From Marinobacter sp. LV10R510-11A (GTDB taxonomy: Bacteria; Pseudomonadota; Gammaproteobacteria; Pseudomonadales; Oleiphilaceae): a stretch of DNA of 64,000 bases. Of this stretch, positions 63,251 through 64,000 are shown one piece after another (the first letter of the stretch is position 1; each line of letters starts with the position of its first letter). The stretch spans positions 3,596,001 to 3,660,000 of the forward strand of contig NZ_LT907980.1 in the NCBI RefSeq assembly GCF_900215155.1, given 5' to 3'. The notes under the pieces are model-generated. The model was not told the DNA's origin, did not search any database, and worked only from the letters and a program-made list of their open reading frames with translations. Both the position numbers and the translations under genes were made by a program.

Positions 63251-64000
63251 TTACGATCTTTCCCGGGCAATGGCGCGGTAAGCGATGTCGTTGCGGTAAA
63301 ATGCGCCATCCCAGCTTAGTTTTTTCGCAAGTGTGTAAGCCCGCTGCTGGGCTTCGGTTACGGTGTTGCCCAGCGCGGTTGCGCAAAGTACACGCCCGCC
63401 ACTGGTAACCACCTGGCCGTCGGCAAGTGTGGTACCTGCGTGGAATGCCTTCTCGCCCGCTGTGTCTGTTTCCGGTAGGCCAGAAATGACATCGCCTTTT
63501 TTGTAGCTGCCGGGATAACCATCTGCGGCCAGCACAATGCCAACGGCGGCGCGTTCGTCCCAGTCAGAGCTGCACTGATCCAGCTTGCCGTCAATGGCAG
63601 CCTGACAGAGCTCAACAATGTCTGATTTCATTCGCATCAGAATGGGCTGAGTTTCCGGATCGCCAAAGCGGCAGTTAAATTCGATGACCTTGGAAGCACC
63701 AGAGGGGTCAATCATCAAGCCAGCGTAAAGGAAGCCTTTGTATGGCAGACCTTCTGCTGCCATACCGCGAACGGTCGGGTAGATGATCTCATCCATGATG
63801 CGTTGATGCACTTCAGCAGTCACCACAGGGGCAGGAGAGTAGGCTCCCATGCCGCCGGTGTTGGGGCCGGTATCACCGTCGCCAACGCGCTTATGATCCT
63901 GAGAGGTGGCCATAGGCAGAACATGGTCGCCATCTACCATCACAATAAAGCTGGCTTCTTCGCCGTCGAGGAATTCTTCAACAACCACGCGGTTGCCGGC
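63251..64000 (-). CDS. purD: Phosphoribosylamine-glycine ligase, C-terminal part
   Basis: The last 249 codons of an ATP-grasp enzyme that makes glycinamide ribonucleotide in purine synthesis; the 5' part lies beyond the right edge. Visible: VVVEEFLDGEEASFIVMVDG, SQDHKRVGDGDTGPNTGGMGAYSPAP, KGFLYAGLMID and the metal-binding VIEFNCRFGDPETQPIL. The C-terminal GARS-C domain (KGDVISGLPETDTAGEKAFHAGT) is complete. The frame is open to the window edge. Confidence 0.95.
   Translation of the reverse strand, partial: AGNRVVVEEFLDGEEASFIVMVDGDHVLPMATSQDHKRVGDGDTGPNTGGMGAYSPAPVVTAEVHQRIMDEIIYPTVRGMAAEGLPYKGFLYAGLMIDPSGASKVIEFNCRFGDPETQPILMRMKSDIVELCQAAIDGKLDQCSSDWDERAAVGIVLAADGYPGSYKKGDVISGLPETDTAGEKAFHAGTTLADGQVVTSGGRVLCATALGNTVTEAQQRAYTLAKKLSWDGAFYRNDIAYRAIARERS

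Overview
The window looks like a chromosomal segment of a marine gammaproteobacterium, most likely Marinobacter or a close relative. This rests on gene content and order and on recognisable protein sequences, not on a database search. Supporting signs are the amgK-murU pair divergent from lptD-surA-pdxA-rsmA-apaH, a rpe-gph-trpEGDC block, slmA, a roughly 530-residue isocitrate lyase, a DUF4202 protein and several TRAP and RND transport systems. Almost all genes are ordinary core genes. The clearly mobile or decaying part is confined to about 55.9-59.2 kb.

Layout. 0-4 kb: the 5' end of modA with a ModE-like operator, a lipase-like hydrolase, a sterol-desaturase-family hydroxylase, a GST, and a lipoprotein that fuses MliC, COG3650 and META domains. 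4-7.3 kb: a glycine betaine/proline-type ABC transporter (proX-proW-proV order on the minus strand). 7.6-10 kb: a second GST, a diguanylate cyclase with a doubtful 5' end, and DUF4202. 10-15.6 kb: trpE-trpG-trpD-trpC preceded by rpe-gph. 15.7-19.1 kb: DUF3530, a DjlA-like co-chaperone, murU and amgK (peptidoglycan recycling). 19.4-28.1 kb: outer-membrane biogenesis and linked genes (lptD, surA, pdxA, rsmA, apaH without apaG, DUF423), thiS-thiG and slmA. A 152-bp imperfect inverted repeat follows. 28.3-36.8 kb: a SuhB-like phosphatase, an aminotransferase, DUF3301, a two-gene RND efflux pump, a membrane J-domain protein and a short secretin-like protein.

36.8-38.2 kb holds the most interesting feature. 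A class I DAHP synthase gene is preceded by a short ORF with nine aromatic codons, then a set of mutually exclusive hairpins ending in a strong intrinsic terminator. This is the architecture of a transcription attenuator that would sense charged Phe, Tyr and Trp tRNAs at the first step of the shikimate pathway.

38.4-55.9 kb: a disulfide oxidoreductase-Dps pair, a lipid-modifying pair (FAD reductase and Cfa), a TRAP transporter, a helical-bundle protein, an acyltransferase 3 gene frameshifted by a 5-bp tandem duplication, a GH84-like glycosidase, a ChaN lipoprotein with a small exported partner, a DauA-like SulP transporter with a CASTOR/POLLUX-type channel, and isocitrate lyase. 55.9-64 kb: an SLC13 permease pseudogene (internal deletion plus amber stop), an intact single-ORF IS66-family element with 8-bp target duplications inserted 14 bp before the next coding region, an EgtB/SenA-like enzyme, a Kef-type antiporter, a lipoprotein hydrolase and the 3' part of purD. 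I saw no tRNA, rRNA or CRISPR array.
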